Assembly: GCF_023716865.1 (NCBI RefSeq)
Contig: NZ_CP092417.1
Coordinates: 1,218,001-1,282,000, forward strand
From: Endozoicomonas sp. SCSIO W0465
Lineage (GTDB): Bacteria > Pseudomonadota > Gammaproteobacteria > Pseudomonadales > Endozoicomonadaceae
Length of the DNA: 64,000 bases
Reading direction: 5' to 3'
In this document: positions 9,724-18,511 of the stretch, in pieces
How positions within the stretch are numbered: the first letter of the stretch is position 1
How the letters are laid out: each line of letters begins with the position of its first letter
Program-made: the position numbers and the translations under genes
The notes under the pieces: model-generated
Database searches by the model: none
What the model was told of the DNA's origin: nothing
What the model saw: only the letters and a program-made list of their open reading frames with translations

Positions 9724-10017
9724 ATGCTCTCAGGTATAAAACCATCGTTTGATATGTCTATATCTGCCAATTCGCCAGCTGAAAAGGTTGAGGACATTGA
9801 GTCTGCGGCCAAGGCGTTTGAATCCTTGTTTGTCAATGAATTGCTGAAAAGTATGCGTAAAGCAAATGAAGTCATGATGGCAGGCAGTGATCTGCCCATG
9901 ATGAGTAAAGACACTCAGTTCTTCCACTCCATGTTTGATTCTCAGTTAGCAGAACATTTGAGTGCAAACGGGGGGCTTGGTATTGCCCAGGCCTTGATCA
10001 GGCAGTTGGGTGATTGA
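9724..10017 (+). CDS. flgJ: FlgJ-type rod assembly protein, rod-binding domain only
   Basis: Rod cap/assembly factor. At 97 residues it holds only the rod-binding domain (AAKAFESLFVNELLKSMRKAN and the helical DTQFFHSMFDSQLAEHLSANGGLGIAQALIRQL). The peptidoglycan-hydrolase domain that makes FlgJ about 300 residues in Escherichia or Salmonella is absent. No hydrolase gene lies next to it, so wall penetration must use an enzyme encoded elsewhere or none. Its place between flgI and flgK supports the assignment. Confidence 0.92.
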   Translation: MLSGIKPSFDMSISANSPAEKVEDIESAAKAFESLFVNELLKSMRKANEVMMAGSDLPMMSKDTQFFHSMFDSQLAEHLSANGGLGIAQALIRQLGD

Positions 10018-10030
10018 GAGCCTTCAGCAG

Positions 10031-10068
10031 GTCTTGAGCAGGTCTTGAGCAGTTAAAGGGGCTCAAGA
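10031..10068 (+). repeat. Tandem 11-mer and hairpin between flgJ and flgK
   Basis: The sequence AGGTCTTGAGC occurs twice in tandem at about 10029-10050. The second copy's TCTTGAGC (10043-10050) pairs perfectly with GCTCAAGA (10061-10068) across a 10-base loop. No run of T follows, so it is not a standard terminator. It may set the ratio of rod to filament-junction transcripts or protect mRNA ends. Confidence 0.5.
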
Positions 10069-10126
10069 ACCCGCTTTCAACGGTCGATGGCCTCCCAGAG
10101 CAGAAGATAAAATTCCGGAAGCCACC

Positions 10127-11764
10127 ATGAGTTTGACTCAAATTGCCACCTCAGGATTACTGGCCAGTCAGAAAGCACTGAATGTTGCCAGTAATAATAT
10201 CGCTAATGCCGAGACTGAAGGGTATAGCCGACAGACGGTCCAATACAGCCCTACCTATACGTTATACCCCGGGACAGGCGCTCTTGGCACAGGAGTAAGT
10301 GCCAGTGCCGTTAACCGCATCACCAGCAGTTTTCTGACTGCCCAGATGTGGGAGAGTCAGTCTATTGCCAGTGATAGTAATACCCATGCCCAGTACCTTA
10401 ACGATCTTGATCAATGGCTGGGCAATGACAATACGTCGTTATCGAAGGGTTTTGAGCAATTTTTTTCAGCATTGAATGGCAGTTCTGTTGACCCCTATGC
10501 GTCAAGTGCACGACAGGTGGTTCTGGCTGAGGGTGTTGGGCTCGCCGAACGTTTTAACACCCTTTATGCCCAGCTACAAGGTCAGGCGACCATGATCGGC
10601 CAGCAACTGAATGCGGCAGCGGATCAGGCCAATGGTTTGCTGGCTAACATTGCGGCATTCAATGATCAGCTGCGTTCTTTATCCACAGGTAACCAGCCTG
10701 CCAATGAAATACTGGATCAGAGAGACCAGGCCATTCGGGATTTGTCCGGGCTGGTATCGGTTAATGTACTGGAGCAGCCAGATGGCTCATACAGTCTGTA
10801 TATGAAATCTGGCCAGCCTCTTATTCTGGGTAATCAATTCAATGCGCTCAGCGTCAATGGTCAGGTAGATGCCGCCAATGGATTTCAATTACAGCTCAAT
10901 ACCGACAATTCTGAAATTCCGATTACGGGTGATCCCGGAGGCGTTATAGGAGGGCTGATTACTTATCAGTCAGAAGAGCTTGTTCAGGCACGCAATGAGC
11001 TGGGGCGTCTGGCAGTGCTGGTTTCCAGTGAAATTAATGATCAATTGCAGGCCGGAGAGGACTTGAATGGCAATTCGGGTGCTGCATTATTCAATGACCT
11101 TAAGACACCCGTTGGGGCAGTGATGGCGATGGATATATCATCGACAGCAATTTCTGCGTTAACGATTGTTAATGCCAATCAGTTGCAGGCCAGTGAATAT
11201 GACTTCCGGGTAGATAACTCCGGTAATTACAGTCTGGTGCGCAGATACGACGGTGCTCAGGTTGCTTCTGGTATCTTGTCTGGTTCTGGCACTGATATTA
11301 TTGCTTTTGATGGTGTTGAAATCAGTGTTGACGGGGCTGCAACAGACCAGCTTTATCGTTTATCACCGGTGCGCTACGGTGCCAGAGAGATCCAGACTTC
11401 CCTGACAGATCCGGCTGCTTTGGCATTTTCAGCGCCTGCCGGTGGAGTTGGGGATAACAGTAACCTGCTTGAGCTGTTGGCCATTCAGTCCAAAGGATTG
11501 CTCAATAATGGCCAGAGCACATTGATGACTGCCTATTCAGGGTTTGTGGGTGATATCGCCGTGCAAACGGCACGGATTAAAACAGAGGCTGATGGTGGGC
11601 AGGCCTTGCTAAGTCAGGCGGAAGCGGCTGTCAGTACCTACAGTGGCGTTAATCTGGATGAAGAAGCGGCCAGTATTCTTCGTTTCCAACAGCTTTACAG
11701 TGCCAATGCCCGAGTGATATCTGTGGCGCGTACAACCTTTGATGCCTTGCTGGCAATGTTCTGA
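10127..11764 (+). CDS. flgK: Flagellar hook-filament junction protein FlgK (HAP1)
   Basis: First junction protein between hook and filament. The 545-residue protein starts MSLTQIATSGLLASQKALNVA, has SNNIANAETEGYSRQTVQYSPT at about residues 23-44 (described by position), and ends with LDEEAASILRFQQLYSANARVISVARTTFDALLAMF. The length is typical. It is separated from flgJ by 109 bp containing the hairpin; flgL follows 58 bp later. Confidence 0.96.
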   Translation: MSLTQIATSGLLASQKALNVASNNIANAETEGYSRQTVQYSPTYTLYPGTGALGTGVSASAVNRITSSFLTAQMWESQSIASDSNTHAQYLNDLDQWLGNDNTSLSKGFEQFFSALNGSSVDPYASSARQVVLAEGVGLAERFNTLYAQLQGQATMIGQQLNAAADQANGLLANIAAFNDQLRSLSTGNQPANEILDQRDQAIRDLSGLVSVNVLEQPDGSYSLYMKSGQPLILGNQFNALSVNGQVDAANGFQLQLNTDNSEIPITGDPGGVIGGLITYQSEELVQARNELGRLAVLVSSEINDQLQAGEDLNGNSGAALFNDLKTPVGAVMAMDISSTAISALTIVNANQLQASEYDFRVDNSGNYSLVRRYDGAQVASGILSGSGTDIIAFDGVEISVDGAATDQLYRLSPVRYGAREIQTSLTDPAALAFSAPAGGVGDNSNLLELLAIQSKGLLNNGQSTLMTAYSGFVGDIAVQTARIKTEADGGQALLSQAEAAVSTYSGVNLDEEAASILRFQQLYSANARVISVARTTFDALLAMF

Positions 11765-11822
11765 ACGAACTCTGCTCTTTAAAAAGCATTGACGGGGAAA
11801 AGCATTCCAGGGAGAAGGAAGC

Positions 11823-12734
11823 ATGAGGATAAGTACGGGTAATTTCAATAGAGTGATGCTTCAGGTCATGCAGCAAACTATGACTGACCTGGCAAAAACT
11901 TCAGATCAGCTGTCAACCGGTAAACGAATTCTTCAGCCTTCAGATGATGCCATTGATACCGTAAAGATTTTACATCTTAATAATGAACTGACGGCTATTG
12001 GTCAATTTGAAAATAATATCAGTTCCGTTACTGGCTGGCTTCAGCAGCAGGACGCACTTTACAGTGGAATGAATGATTTGCTGCTCAGAGCAAGAGATTT
12101 GCTGCTACAAGCGTCCAATGGTACACAGAGTAATGCTGACCTCAAGTCATTTGCCACAGAGCTAGGCTCTTTGAATGAATCGCTGCTCAGTCTTGCCAAT
12201 TATCAGACGGCAGATGGTCAGTATCTGTTTTCTGGTACGACGACAAACCAGCAACCGGTGGTTCAATCCGTTGGCGATTATGCCTACAACGGCAATAACC
12301 AGTATCGTCAGGTCGCCATCAGTGGCTCTGCACAGGTTCAGATTACTCAGCCCGGCAACGAACTGTTCTTTGATAACTCTGCTACCCCGCCCCTGGACAG
12401 TATTTTTGATGCGTTAACGACCGCAGTGTCTGAACTGAATAATCCAGTCAATCTGCCAACGGTTCTTGCCGATACCATTGTCTGGGTTGATGCAACCATG
12501 GAGCGCATTGGCAGCGCACAAACTCGCAGTGGCAGTGACCTGAACCTGGTGGATCGGGTTTCAGAAAGTCACGCGGATATTCGCCTTTTTGCCGAACAGT
12601 TGAAATCAGGCATTGAAAATATTGATATGGTTGAAGCGACAACCCGGTTAAATCAGCAGCAGTTGATTCTGTCTGCCAGCCAGCAGGTATATGCCAGCAT
12701 CAAGCGGCTATCTCTGTTCAACTACTTTGCCTGA
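11823..12734 (+). CDS. flgL: Flagellar hook-filament junction protein FlgL (HAP3)
   Basis: Second junction protein. The 303-residue protein is flagellin-like at both ends: an N-terminal MRISTGNFNRVMLQVMQQTMTDL and LSTGKRILQPSDDAIDTVKILHL, and a C-terminal helix ending LILSASQQVYASIKRLSLFNYFA. The FSGTTTNQQPV core matches FlgL. An AGGGAGAAGG ribosome-binding site precedes the ATG. Confidence 0.95.
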   Translation: MRISTGNFNRVMLQVMQQTMTDLAKTSDQLSTGKRILQPSDDAIDTVKILHLNNELTAIGQFENNISSVTGWLQQQDALYSGMNDLLLRARDLLLQASNGTQSNADLKSFATELGSLNESLLSLANYQTADGQYLFSGTTTNQQPVVQSVGDYAYNGNNQYRQVAISGSAQVQITQPGNELFFDNSATPPLDSIFDALTTAVSELNNPVNLPTVLADTIVWVDATMERIGSAQTRSGSDLNLVDRVSESHADIRLFAEQLKSGIENIDMVEATTRLNQQQLILSASQQVYASIKRLSLFNYFA

Positions 12735-12784
12735 TAGCCTTCGGTAAACCGGATTTGATCCAAAGGTCATAATCCCCGGTAATT

Positions 12785-12811
12785 TAAGATTTTCAATACT
12801 CTTGCCGATGT
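12785..12811 (+). promoter_or_regulatory. Predicted sigma-28 (FliA) promoter of flgM
   Basis: TAAGATTT, 11 bases, then GCCGATGT: a close match, with correct spacing, to the sigma-28 consensus TAAAGTTT-N11-GCCGATAA. It lies about 30 bp before the flgM ATG, so the anti-sigma gene would be fed by its own sigma, as in other flagellar systems. Confidence 0.7.
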
Positions 12812-12842
12812 TTGTACAGAACGTTTTCGGGAGAGTGCAGTT

Positions 12843-13151
12843 ATGTCCAGCATAAAAGGCCCAGGTGGAAAAAAGGCGGGAGCAGTCAATAGCTCAAAGG
12901 TTCGTGTAGAAAAAAGTGCCGCTGTAGACCGTTCTCCCCGGGTAGCCGAAGACCGTTTAAATGTAAGCGCCTCGGCCCAGCAAATTGATGAGCTTTTCCA
13001 GCAGCTGGCTGACTTGGATGATGTCAATGCAGCCAGAATCAGAAGTGTTCGCGAGTCAATTAAAAAGGGCAACTTTCCCATTGATTATCAGCGGCTCGCT
13101 GACAAAATTCTGGAACTTTCTGATGAACTCAACTCAGAGAATGACGACTGA
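12843..13151 (+). CDS. flgM: Anti-sigma-28 factor FlgM
   Basis: Negative regulator that binds sigma-28 until it is exported through the completed hook. The 102-residue protein has a polar, probably disordered N-terminus. Its C-terminal family core comprises DRLNVSASAQQIDELF, VNAARIRSVRESIKKGNFPIDYQRLADKILE (positions about 40-95). A sigma-28 promoter precedes it and flgN overlaps its last 11 bases. The cognate sigma factor is at 39311. Confidence 0.92.
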   Translation: MSSIKGPGGKKAGAVNSSKVRVEKSAAVDRSPRVAEDRLNVSASAQQIDELFQQLADLDDVNAARIRSVRESIKKGNFPIDYQRLADKILELSDELNSENDD

Positions 13152-13689
13152 TTCAAAAAGTGCTGGTGATGCCTCAGCCCTCCAACCATCCGGTGTTGAT
13201 AGTGGATTAGAAGACCTTTGTCAGAAAATGCTGGGTAATATTCAGGATGCCCTGGCGCTGTCGAGAAAGCTGGAGCGAGTTCTGGAGTCAGTTCATCAGA
13301 AAATGCTGGAACGTAATATTACGGCCCTTGAACACTCTCTGGAAACGCAGGTTCAACTGCTGAATATGCTGCAAATGAACGGGGCTCTTCGGGAGCACTA
13401 TCTTAAGCACTTTGGCCTCAGTCCCGATCAGCAGGGAATGTCACATTTCTTTTTGCTGGTGAATCGGCAACAGCCAAATACGACAACCGTTAACGGAACG
13501 ACACTGGATAAATACTGGAACCAATTAGAGGGATCAGCGAACCGTTGTCAGCAGATCAACAGTGCTAATGGACGATTGCTGGCCAGGTTGTCGGCAAGTA
13601 CGCGAAAAATCATTGCGTTAACTTTTTCTGAGCAGACAGCCGCTACTTATGATCAGAATGGCCTGACCGTTAATTCAATGGCTGAATAA
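13141..13689 (+). CDS. flgN: FlgN-like export chaperone for FlgK/FlgL
   Basis: A 182-residue, helical, cytoplasmic protein in the FlgN position directly after flgM. FlgN holds FlgK and FlgL for export. The ATG at 13141 overlaps the flgM stop region and is preferred to an upstream in-frame start inside flgM. Two coiled-coil-prone helices are visible (EDLCQKMLGNIQDALALSRKLERVLESVHQKMLERN). The assignment rests on fold character, size and position, because FlgN sequences diverge strongly. Confidence 0.8.
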   Translation: MTTDSKSAGDASALQPSGVDSGLEDLCQKMLGNIQDALALSRKLERVLESVHQKMLERNITALEHSLETQVQLLNMLQMNGALREHYLKHFGLSPDQQGMSHFFLLVNRQQPNTTTVNGTTLDKYWNQLEGSANRCQQINSANGRLLARLSASTRKIIALTFSEQTAATYDQNGLTVNSMAE

Positions 13690-14537
13690 TGAAGCATATC
13701 TTACATGGGATTGTGTTAAGCCTGTTGTTTCAGGCTTTTTTTATTCTCGCGGATGATGTGTATCCTCATGATCTTTCTGATACCCGGTGGCATCATTCCG
13801 GTAATCGCTTCTTCTGTTCGCTGAAAAACCGCGTACACGGTTTGGGTGATGTCAGTTTGACCGCTGAAGCAGGCGACAGGGAAACGCTTTCTATCGTCCC
13901 TGACCCATTCTCGGATAATGACAGGCACGTCACTGTTTCACTGGCATCGTCACCCTGGCAGGCGGTGACGGAAGACAGGGTTGTTGCCCATGCCCAACTT
14001 TATGAGGGTGACCCGCTTAGCATTCATCTCAATACATTGACCCTGATGAAAGCTTTCCAGCAGGGAAAACAGTTGAAATTGCAGATTACAACTGAGACCA
14101 GCAAAGATGTGGTTATTCAGGTTACTCCGCTGGAGGTTCAGCCGGTTGCTGAGCAGTTTTATCGCTGTATGGATGATTTACTTTTTCTCAGCTTTGAGGA
14201 GGCTGAGCATAATACTCTCTACTACTCATCGGGGAAGTTGCGCCTGGATTCCGGGCAGCGTGAACTGCTCACACATATTGCCGACTATGTTATGGCCGAC
14301 CCGTCTGTTCAGCAAATAACCATTGATGCGCATACGGACTCTTATGGCCCTGAACTGGCTAACCGGGCGTTGTCTAAAAAAAGAAGTGAGACGGTTGCCG
14401 CAAGCCTGAAGCAGATGGGTGTTTCCGGGGATAAGATCTTAATGCGCTTTCATGGCGAGCGATATCCTGTGGCAGATAACCGGACAAAAGCCGGTCGTGA
14501 TAAAAACAGGCGTGTCGAGATTTGGTTAAAGCGATAA
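13689..14537 (+). CDS. motY: MotY-like stator-ring protein with OmpA peptidoglycan-binding domain
   Basis: A 282-residue secreted protein. An N-terminal signal peptide (HGIVLSLLFQAFFILADDVY) precedes an N-terminal beta-rich domain and a C-terminal OmpA-like domain (ITIDAHTDSYGPELANRALSKKRSETVAASLKQMGV, about residues 205-245). MotY forms a T-ring around the basal body that recruits stators. It overlaps the flgN stop by one base (TAATG). A dedicated motY next to fliE is a mark of lateral flagellar loci, where lafK normally lies between them; here no regulator gene intervenes. Confidence 0.85.
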   Translation: MKHILHGIVLSLLFQAFFILADDVYPHDLSDTRWHHSGNRFFCSLKNRVHGLGDVSLTAEAGDRETLSIVPDPFSDNDRHVTVSLASSPWQAVTEDRVVAHAQLYEGDPLSIHLNTLTLMKAFQQGKQLKLQITTETSKDVVIQVTPLEVQPVAEQFYRCMDDLLFLSFEEAEHNTLYYSSGKLRLDSGQRELLTHIADYVMADPSVQQITIDAHTDSYGPELANRALSKKRSETVAASLKQMGVSGDKILMRFHGERYPVADNRTKAGRDKNRRVEIWLKR

Positions 14538-14668
14538 ATCATAACGACAACCTTCCTAAACTCTGTCAATACTCCGTCGATATCCTAAATATTCTGGAAT
14601 CGTAGTTTATTCATGGGCCTTTTGAGCCTGATTCCAGATGCTATTGCGAAATGTGCAAGGGAATGCAA

Positions 14669-14986
14669 ATGGATATCAAAGGATTACCCTCTGATGTTAT
14701 CAGTCCTGTGCTGGCTGAGCGCACATCGTCAGCTCTACCTTCAGGGCATGCCTCCGGCAGTGAGCTACCGGAATTCTCACATGTGTTGAAAACTGCCATG
14801 GATAAAGTCAATGAACTGCAACAGACCGCCTCTGCGAAAATGCATGAGGTGGATACCGGTGCGTCCCAGGATCTTCTTGGAACCATGATTTCTACCCAAA
14901 AGGCCAGTATCTCTTTTCAGGCACTGCTACAGGTCAGAAACAAGGCAGTAGCAGCCTATGAAGAAATCATGCGTATGCAAATTTAA
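14669..14986 (+). CDS. fliE: Flagellar MS-ring/rod junction protein FliE
   Basis: Small adaptor between the MS ring and the rod. The protein is 105 residues from the ATG at 14669, which has an AAGGGA ribosome-binding site at correct spacing. ATGs at 14651 and 14663 are possible but poorly spaced. The C-terminal signature TMISTQKASISFQALLQVRNKAVAAYEEIMRMQI matches FliE. It heads the fliEFGHIJ operon; 131 bp of upstream DNA hold no promoter I can defend. Confidence 0.92.
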   Translation: MDIKGLPSDVISPVLAERTSSALPSGHASGSELPEFSHVLKTAMDKVNELQQTASAKMHEVDTGASQDLLGTMISTQKASISFQALLQVRNKAVAAYEEIMRMQI

Positions 14987-15011
14987 TCTTTAGGTAAAGG
15001 CAGAATAAGCC

Positions 15012-16670
15012 ATGGCAGAAACGGTAGCTGATAGCCCACCGGAGGCCTCTGGTCAGGAAGAGCAAGTCAAAGCATCCTGGCAGGTATATCTGGAGAGGGC
15101 ACGATCATTTATTCAGGATAATCGTGGCTATCAAACCATCATGATGGTCATGCTGGCCGCTGGTATAGCGTTGCTGGTGGTGTTCTGGCTCTGGTCTCAG
15201 TCTGCGGATTACCAACCGCTATACGGTAATCAGGAATTATACGATGTCGCCAGCATTGTTGAAGTCCTCGACCGGGAAGGTATGGAATATAAGCTTCACC
15301 CGGAGTCTGGCCAGGTATTGGTCGATGCCGGCCGACTCAGTGAAGCCAGAATGAAGCTTTCCGTTGCGGGCGTTCAGGCAAGGTCCCCTGAAGGCCTTGA
15401 TGCGTTGAATCAACAGGAGCTTGGCACCAGCCAGTTTGTTGAGGGGGTTCGATTCCTCAGAGGGCTGGAGGGTGAACTTGCCCAAACCATTATCAGTCTG
15501 AAACCGGTCAAAAACGCACGGATTCACCTGGCCATTCCCAAGAGAAGCAGCTTTATCCGGCGTCAGGAAAAACCATCGGCATCTGTTTTTGTAAGTCTTT
15601 ATGCGGGTTACCGGCTGAGCTCTGAACAGATAGAAGGCATTATCAATCTGGTCGCTACCAGTGTCGCCAATATGAATAGAGAGGATGTGTCGGTCATTGA
15701 TCAAAGTGGCAAGCTGCTCTCTTCAGAGGTTCTGCTGAATAACAGTGCTCTGGGAGAGGTCTCAAGGCAGTTTGATTTCAAGCAACAGGTGGAATCCCGT
15801 TACCAGGAAAGAATCAGTCATTTGCTGGAGCCACTGGTAGGCCCGGGAAATTATCGGGCCCAGGTAACGGCCAGCGTTGACTTTGAAAAAGTTATTCAGA
15901 CCGTTGAACAGTTTGACCCCGGTACCGCCGTGTTGCGCAGCGAGCAGGGTAAAGAGCGGATCAATACCGGTGGTCAGGCAAGAGGTGTTCCCGGTACGTT
16001 GAGTAATCAGCCGCCGGAAGAGACCGGCCCTGAGGGTGATACTGAAACCAGTACCCAGTCTGAGTTTGTGCGTAATTATGAGGTCGACAAGGTGGTACGA
16101 CAGGTTTCCAATCAGCAGGGTCGGATCGACAAGCTCAGTATAGCGGTGGTTTTTAACGAGAAGCCCGATCAGGCGCTGGGAACGGTGAGTTGGGATCAGG
16201 CCAGACTGGAGAGTATCCGTCAGTTGATCATTGATGCCACCGGTCTGGATCAGGCAAGAGGTGATCAGATCAGTATTCACACGGCACCGTTTGTGCCTGT
16301 GGCAAGTGTTGCTCCGGAGCCCCTTGCCTGGTGGCAGCAACCTCAGGCGTTGTACTACGTCAAATATGGTAGCGGCACGTTACTGGCGGTTATGGTGCTG
16401 ATGTTTCTTATTCGTCCATTAATGAAGCAGCTGACCGTTAATCTGGAGCCTCCTAAAGAGTCTTTACCGGCACTGGTTGAAGGTGGTGCACAGGACAGTC
16501 AGGAAGGAGAAGAAAATGAGCGCCGTATTCTGTTTGACGAAACGTTCAATTTGCTCCCTCCTGAACTGGCAGACTTTGAAACCCAGATAACTCATATGAG
16601 AAAACTGTCGACCAAGCAGCCTGAGCGGGTTGCCCAGGTCATTAAATTATGGATGAGCAGCTATGACTGA
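15012..16670 (+). CDS. fliF: Flagellar MS-ring protein FliF
   Basis: Forms the inner-membrane MS ring on which the motor is built. The 552-residue protein has one N-terminal transmembrane helix (TIMMVMLAAGIALLVVFWLW, about residues 43-62) and one near 455-475 (GSGTLLAVMVLMFLIRPLM). Ring-building motifs lie between them (LDALNQQELGTSQFVEGVRFLRGLEGEL). The C-terminal tail (ADFETQITHMRKLSTKQPERVAQVIKLWMS) is the FliG-binding segment. fliG begins 8 bp before the fliF stop. Confidence 0.97.
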   Translation: MAETVADSPPEASGQEEQVKASWQVYLERARSFIQDNRGYQTIMMVMLAAGIALLVVFWLWSQSADYQPLYGNQELYDVASIVEVLDREGMEYKLHPESGQVLVDAGRLSEARMKLSVAGVQARSPEGLDALNQQELGTSQFVEGVRFLRGLEGELAQTIISLKPVKNARIHLAIPKRSSFIRRQEKPSASVFVSLYAGYRLSSEQIEGIINLVATSVANMNREDVSVIDQSGKLLSSEVLLNNSALGEVSRQFDFKQQVESRYQERISHLLEPLVGPGNYRAQVTASVDFEKVIQTVEQFDPGTAVLRSEQGKERINTGGQARGVPGTLSNQPPEETGPEGDTETSTQSEFVRNYEVDKVVRQVSNQQGRIDKLSIAVVFNEKPDQALGTVSWDQARLESIRQLIIDATGLDQARGDQISIHTAPFVPVASVAPEPLAWWQQPQALYYVKYGSGTLLAVMVLMFLIRPLMKQLTVNLEPPKESLPALVEGGAQDSQEGEENERRILFDETFNLLPPELADFETQITHMRKLSTKQPERVAQVIKLWMSSYD

Positions 16671-17682
16671 TTCGACAGCACTGGCTTTACGACAGCCGAC
16701 GACCAGAGATATTGCTATTTTACTGCTGAGCCTGGGTGAGAAAGGTGCAGCCAAGGTAATGGGGCATCTCAGCCAGAGAGAGGTTCGCCAGATCAGTGCT
16801 TCAATGGCCGCCATGGCACCACTGAAACGTGACCAGGTGCAGGAAGTTCTGGAACTTTTCTTTCACACCTATCGTTATGACAGCGGTTTAACCGGTTCAT
16901 CCCGGGGGTATCTGGATAAGACGTTGAAGCTGGCCCTGGGAGATAAAGAAGCAAAGGGGGTGATGGACTCCATTTTTGGTGATGAAGATAACTCTCTGGA
17001 AACCATGAAGTTAATGGACTCAGCAACCATTACCGAGTTGATTGCGGGTGAACACCCTCAGTTGCAGGCTGTCGTTCTGACCTATCTTGAACCAGAACAG
17101 GCCGCTGAAGTATTGCAGCGATTGCCGGTCGCCTCTCATCAGGATCTCTTGTCCAGGGTCGCAAGACTTGAAGAACTCCACCCTTCCATTTTGCAAGAAC
17201 TGAACCGGATGTTTGATGACAATATTGGCCGACTGGGCACCAGCCATAACACCACGGTCAGTGGCCTACGACAGGTTGCCGATATTATGAACCGGATGGG
17301 GGAAACTACTGTTAAAAATGTCCTGGGCTTCTTTAAAGAGCAGGATAAGAAGCTGGCAGAAAAAATTGAACAACAGATGTTTGTTTTCGAGCACATTGTC
17401 CGTCTGGATGAGGATGTATTGCGCAGAATTATCAGTGATGTCAGTCAGGATATTCTGGCGTTGGCGCTTAAGGGCGTGGCTCAGGATGTGATGGATGCCA
17501 TTCTGGCTACCATGACCAAACGTACTGCAAAGTTTCTTCTGGAAGATATTGAAAACCTCGGTTCTGTCCGTGCCAGCCAGGTGCAGGGCGCAAGGAATGA
17601 TGTTCTGCGCATCGCTCGGCAGCTGGCGGCCAGTGGCGAAATTGAGCTGAGCTTCAATGATGATGAAGAGATGATCGAGTAA
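16663..17682 (+). CDS. fliG: Flagellar motor switch protein FliG
   Basis: Rotor protein that converts stator force to torque and sets rotation direction. The 339-residue protein is normal in length. The N-terminal domain begins DIAILLLSLGEKGAAKVMGHL. The middle domain carries EHPQLQAVVLTYLEPEQAAEVLQRLP. The C-terminal domain has the MNRMGE and charged torque helix region (LAEKIEQQMFVFEHIVRLDEDVLRRI, TKRTAKFLLEDIENLG). It overlaps fliF by 8 bp, which suggests translational coupling. Confidence 0.97.
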   Translation: MTDSTALALRQPTTRDIAILLLSLGEKGAAKVMGHLSQREVRQISASMAAMAPLKRDQVQEVLELFFHTYRYDSGLTGSSRGYLDKTLKLALGDKEAKGVMDSIFGDEDNSLETMKLMDSATITELIAGEHPQLQAVVLTYLEPEQAAEVLQRLPVASHQDLLSRVARLEELHPSILQELNRMFDDNIGRLGTSHNTTVSGLRQVADIMNRMGETTVKNVLGFFKEQDKKLAEKIEQQMFVFEHIVRLDEDVLRRIISDVSQDILALALKGVAQDVMDAILATMTKRTAKFLLEDIENLGSVRASQVQGARNDVLRIARQLAASGEIELSFNDDEEMIE

Positions 17683-17698
17683 TTGCCAAGAGGCTACC

Positions 17699-18511
17699 AT
17701 GAAAAACAGAAACAGGATCTGGCAGCCTGAGACAGCAGCCTATAAACGGTTTCAGTTTCCCGTGCATGATCGTAAGTCCATTCAGGAGCACAATGGCGCA
17801 GTTTCTACTGAAAGCGAAGCAGGCCCATTTAAAGAAAAAAGTTACCAGACTCACGCTATCAAGCCAGAACCCGCTATCCATAATTCAAATAACGTGCAGA
17901 GCTTAGACGCCAACGAAAAAGCGCTGGCAGACAATAATGCTGCAAAGGTACAACATGTTGCAGAGTTGCAAAAAGTTGAGAAGCAAAGCTATCAACGGGG
18001 TTATGAAGAAGGAAGGCGTCTGGGGTTTGAGGAAGCCTCCAATAAAGTAGCCAGTCAGGCGCAGCAGGTTTCTGAACAACATAAAGCCTTTCTTGAGAAC
18101 CTTCATAAAGAACTGGCATCACTTCAGACTGAGCACCTTAAAAATCGTGAACAACTGTCTGTCTGGCTTGGGCAGGTGGTGGAAGAAGTATGCCGTCAGG
18201 TGGTTCGTAAGGAGGTCAGTACGCAACAGGGACAAATTGTCGAGATTATTCGCCAGACACTGGATCTTATACCTGAGAGTGATGAGTACTCGATTCTTGT
18301 TTGCGGGCAGGATGCAGAGCTTCTCAGAGAGGTGAAACCTGATTTTGGTATTCCATGGCAACTGTCAGTCAGTCATGAGCTGACTCCCGGAGACTGTCGT
18401 ATTGTTGCCAGTGATGGAGAGGCCGATGCCCGGCTGGAGAGCAGGCTGATGCAATGTCTGGATATTATCCGGGAATCTCTGCCTGCAGACCTGGAGGTGG
18501 TCTCTTCATGA
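17699..18511 (+). CDS. fliH: Flagellar export stator protein FliH
   Basis: Cytoplasmic regulator and peripheral stalk of the export ATPase FliI. The 270-residue protein has the conserved GYEEGRRLGFEEA region (about residues 100-112), a long coiled coil (QVSEQHKAFLENLHKELASLQTEHLKNREQL), and the C-terminal FliH/HrpE-like domain with RIVASDGEADARLESRLMQCLDIIRESL. The N-terminal 90 residues are polar and poorly conserved, as is usual. Its stop overlaps the fliI start by four bases. Confidence 0.92.
   Translation: MKNRNRIWQPETAAYKRFQFPVHDRKSIQEHNGAVSTESEAGPFKEKSYQTHAIKPEPAIHNSNNVQSLDANEKALADNNAAKVQHVAELQKVEKQSYQRGYEEGRRLGFEEASNKVASQAQQVSEQHKAFLENLHKELASLQTEHLKNREQLSVWLGQVVEEVCRQVVRKEVSTQQGQIVEIIRQTLDLIPESDEYSILVCGQDAELLREVKPDFGIPWQLSVSHELTPGDCRIVASDGEADARLESRLMQCLDIIRESLPADLEVVSS

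Noticed and set aside
15237..15704. Minus-strand 155-codon frame inside fliF, and a similar 192-codon one at 15762-16340
   Set aside because: Antisense to a highly conserved fliF; composition follows the sense gene and no motif is seen.
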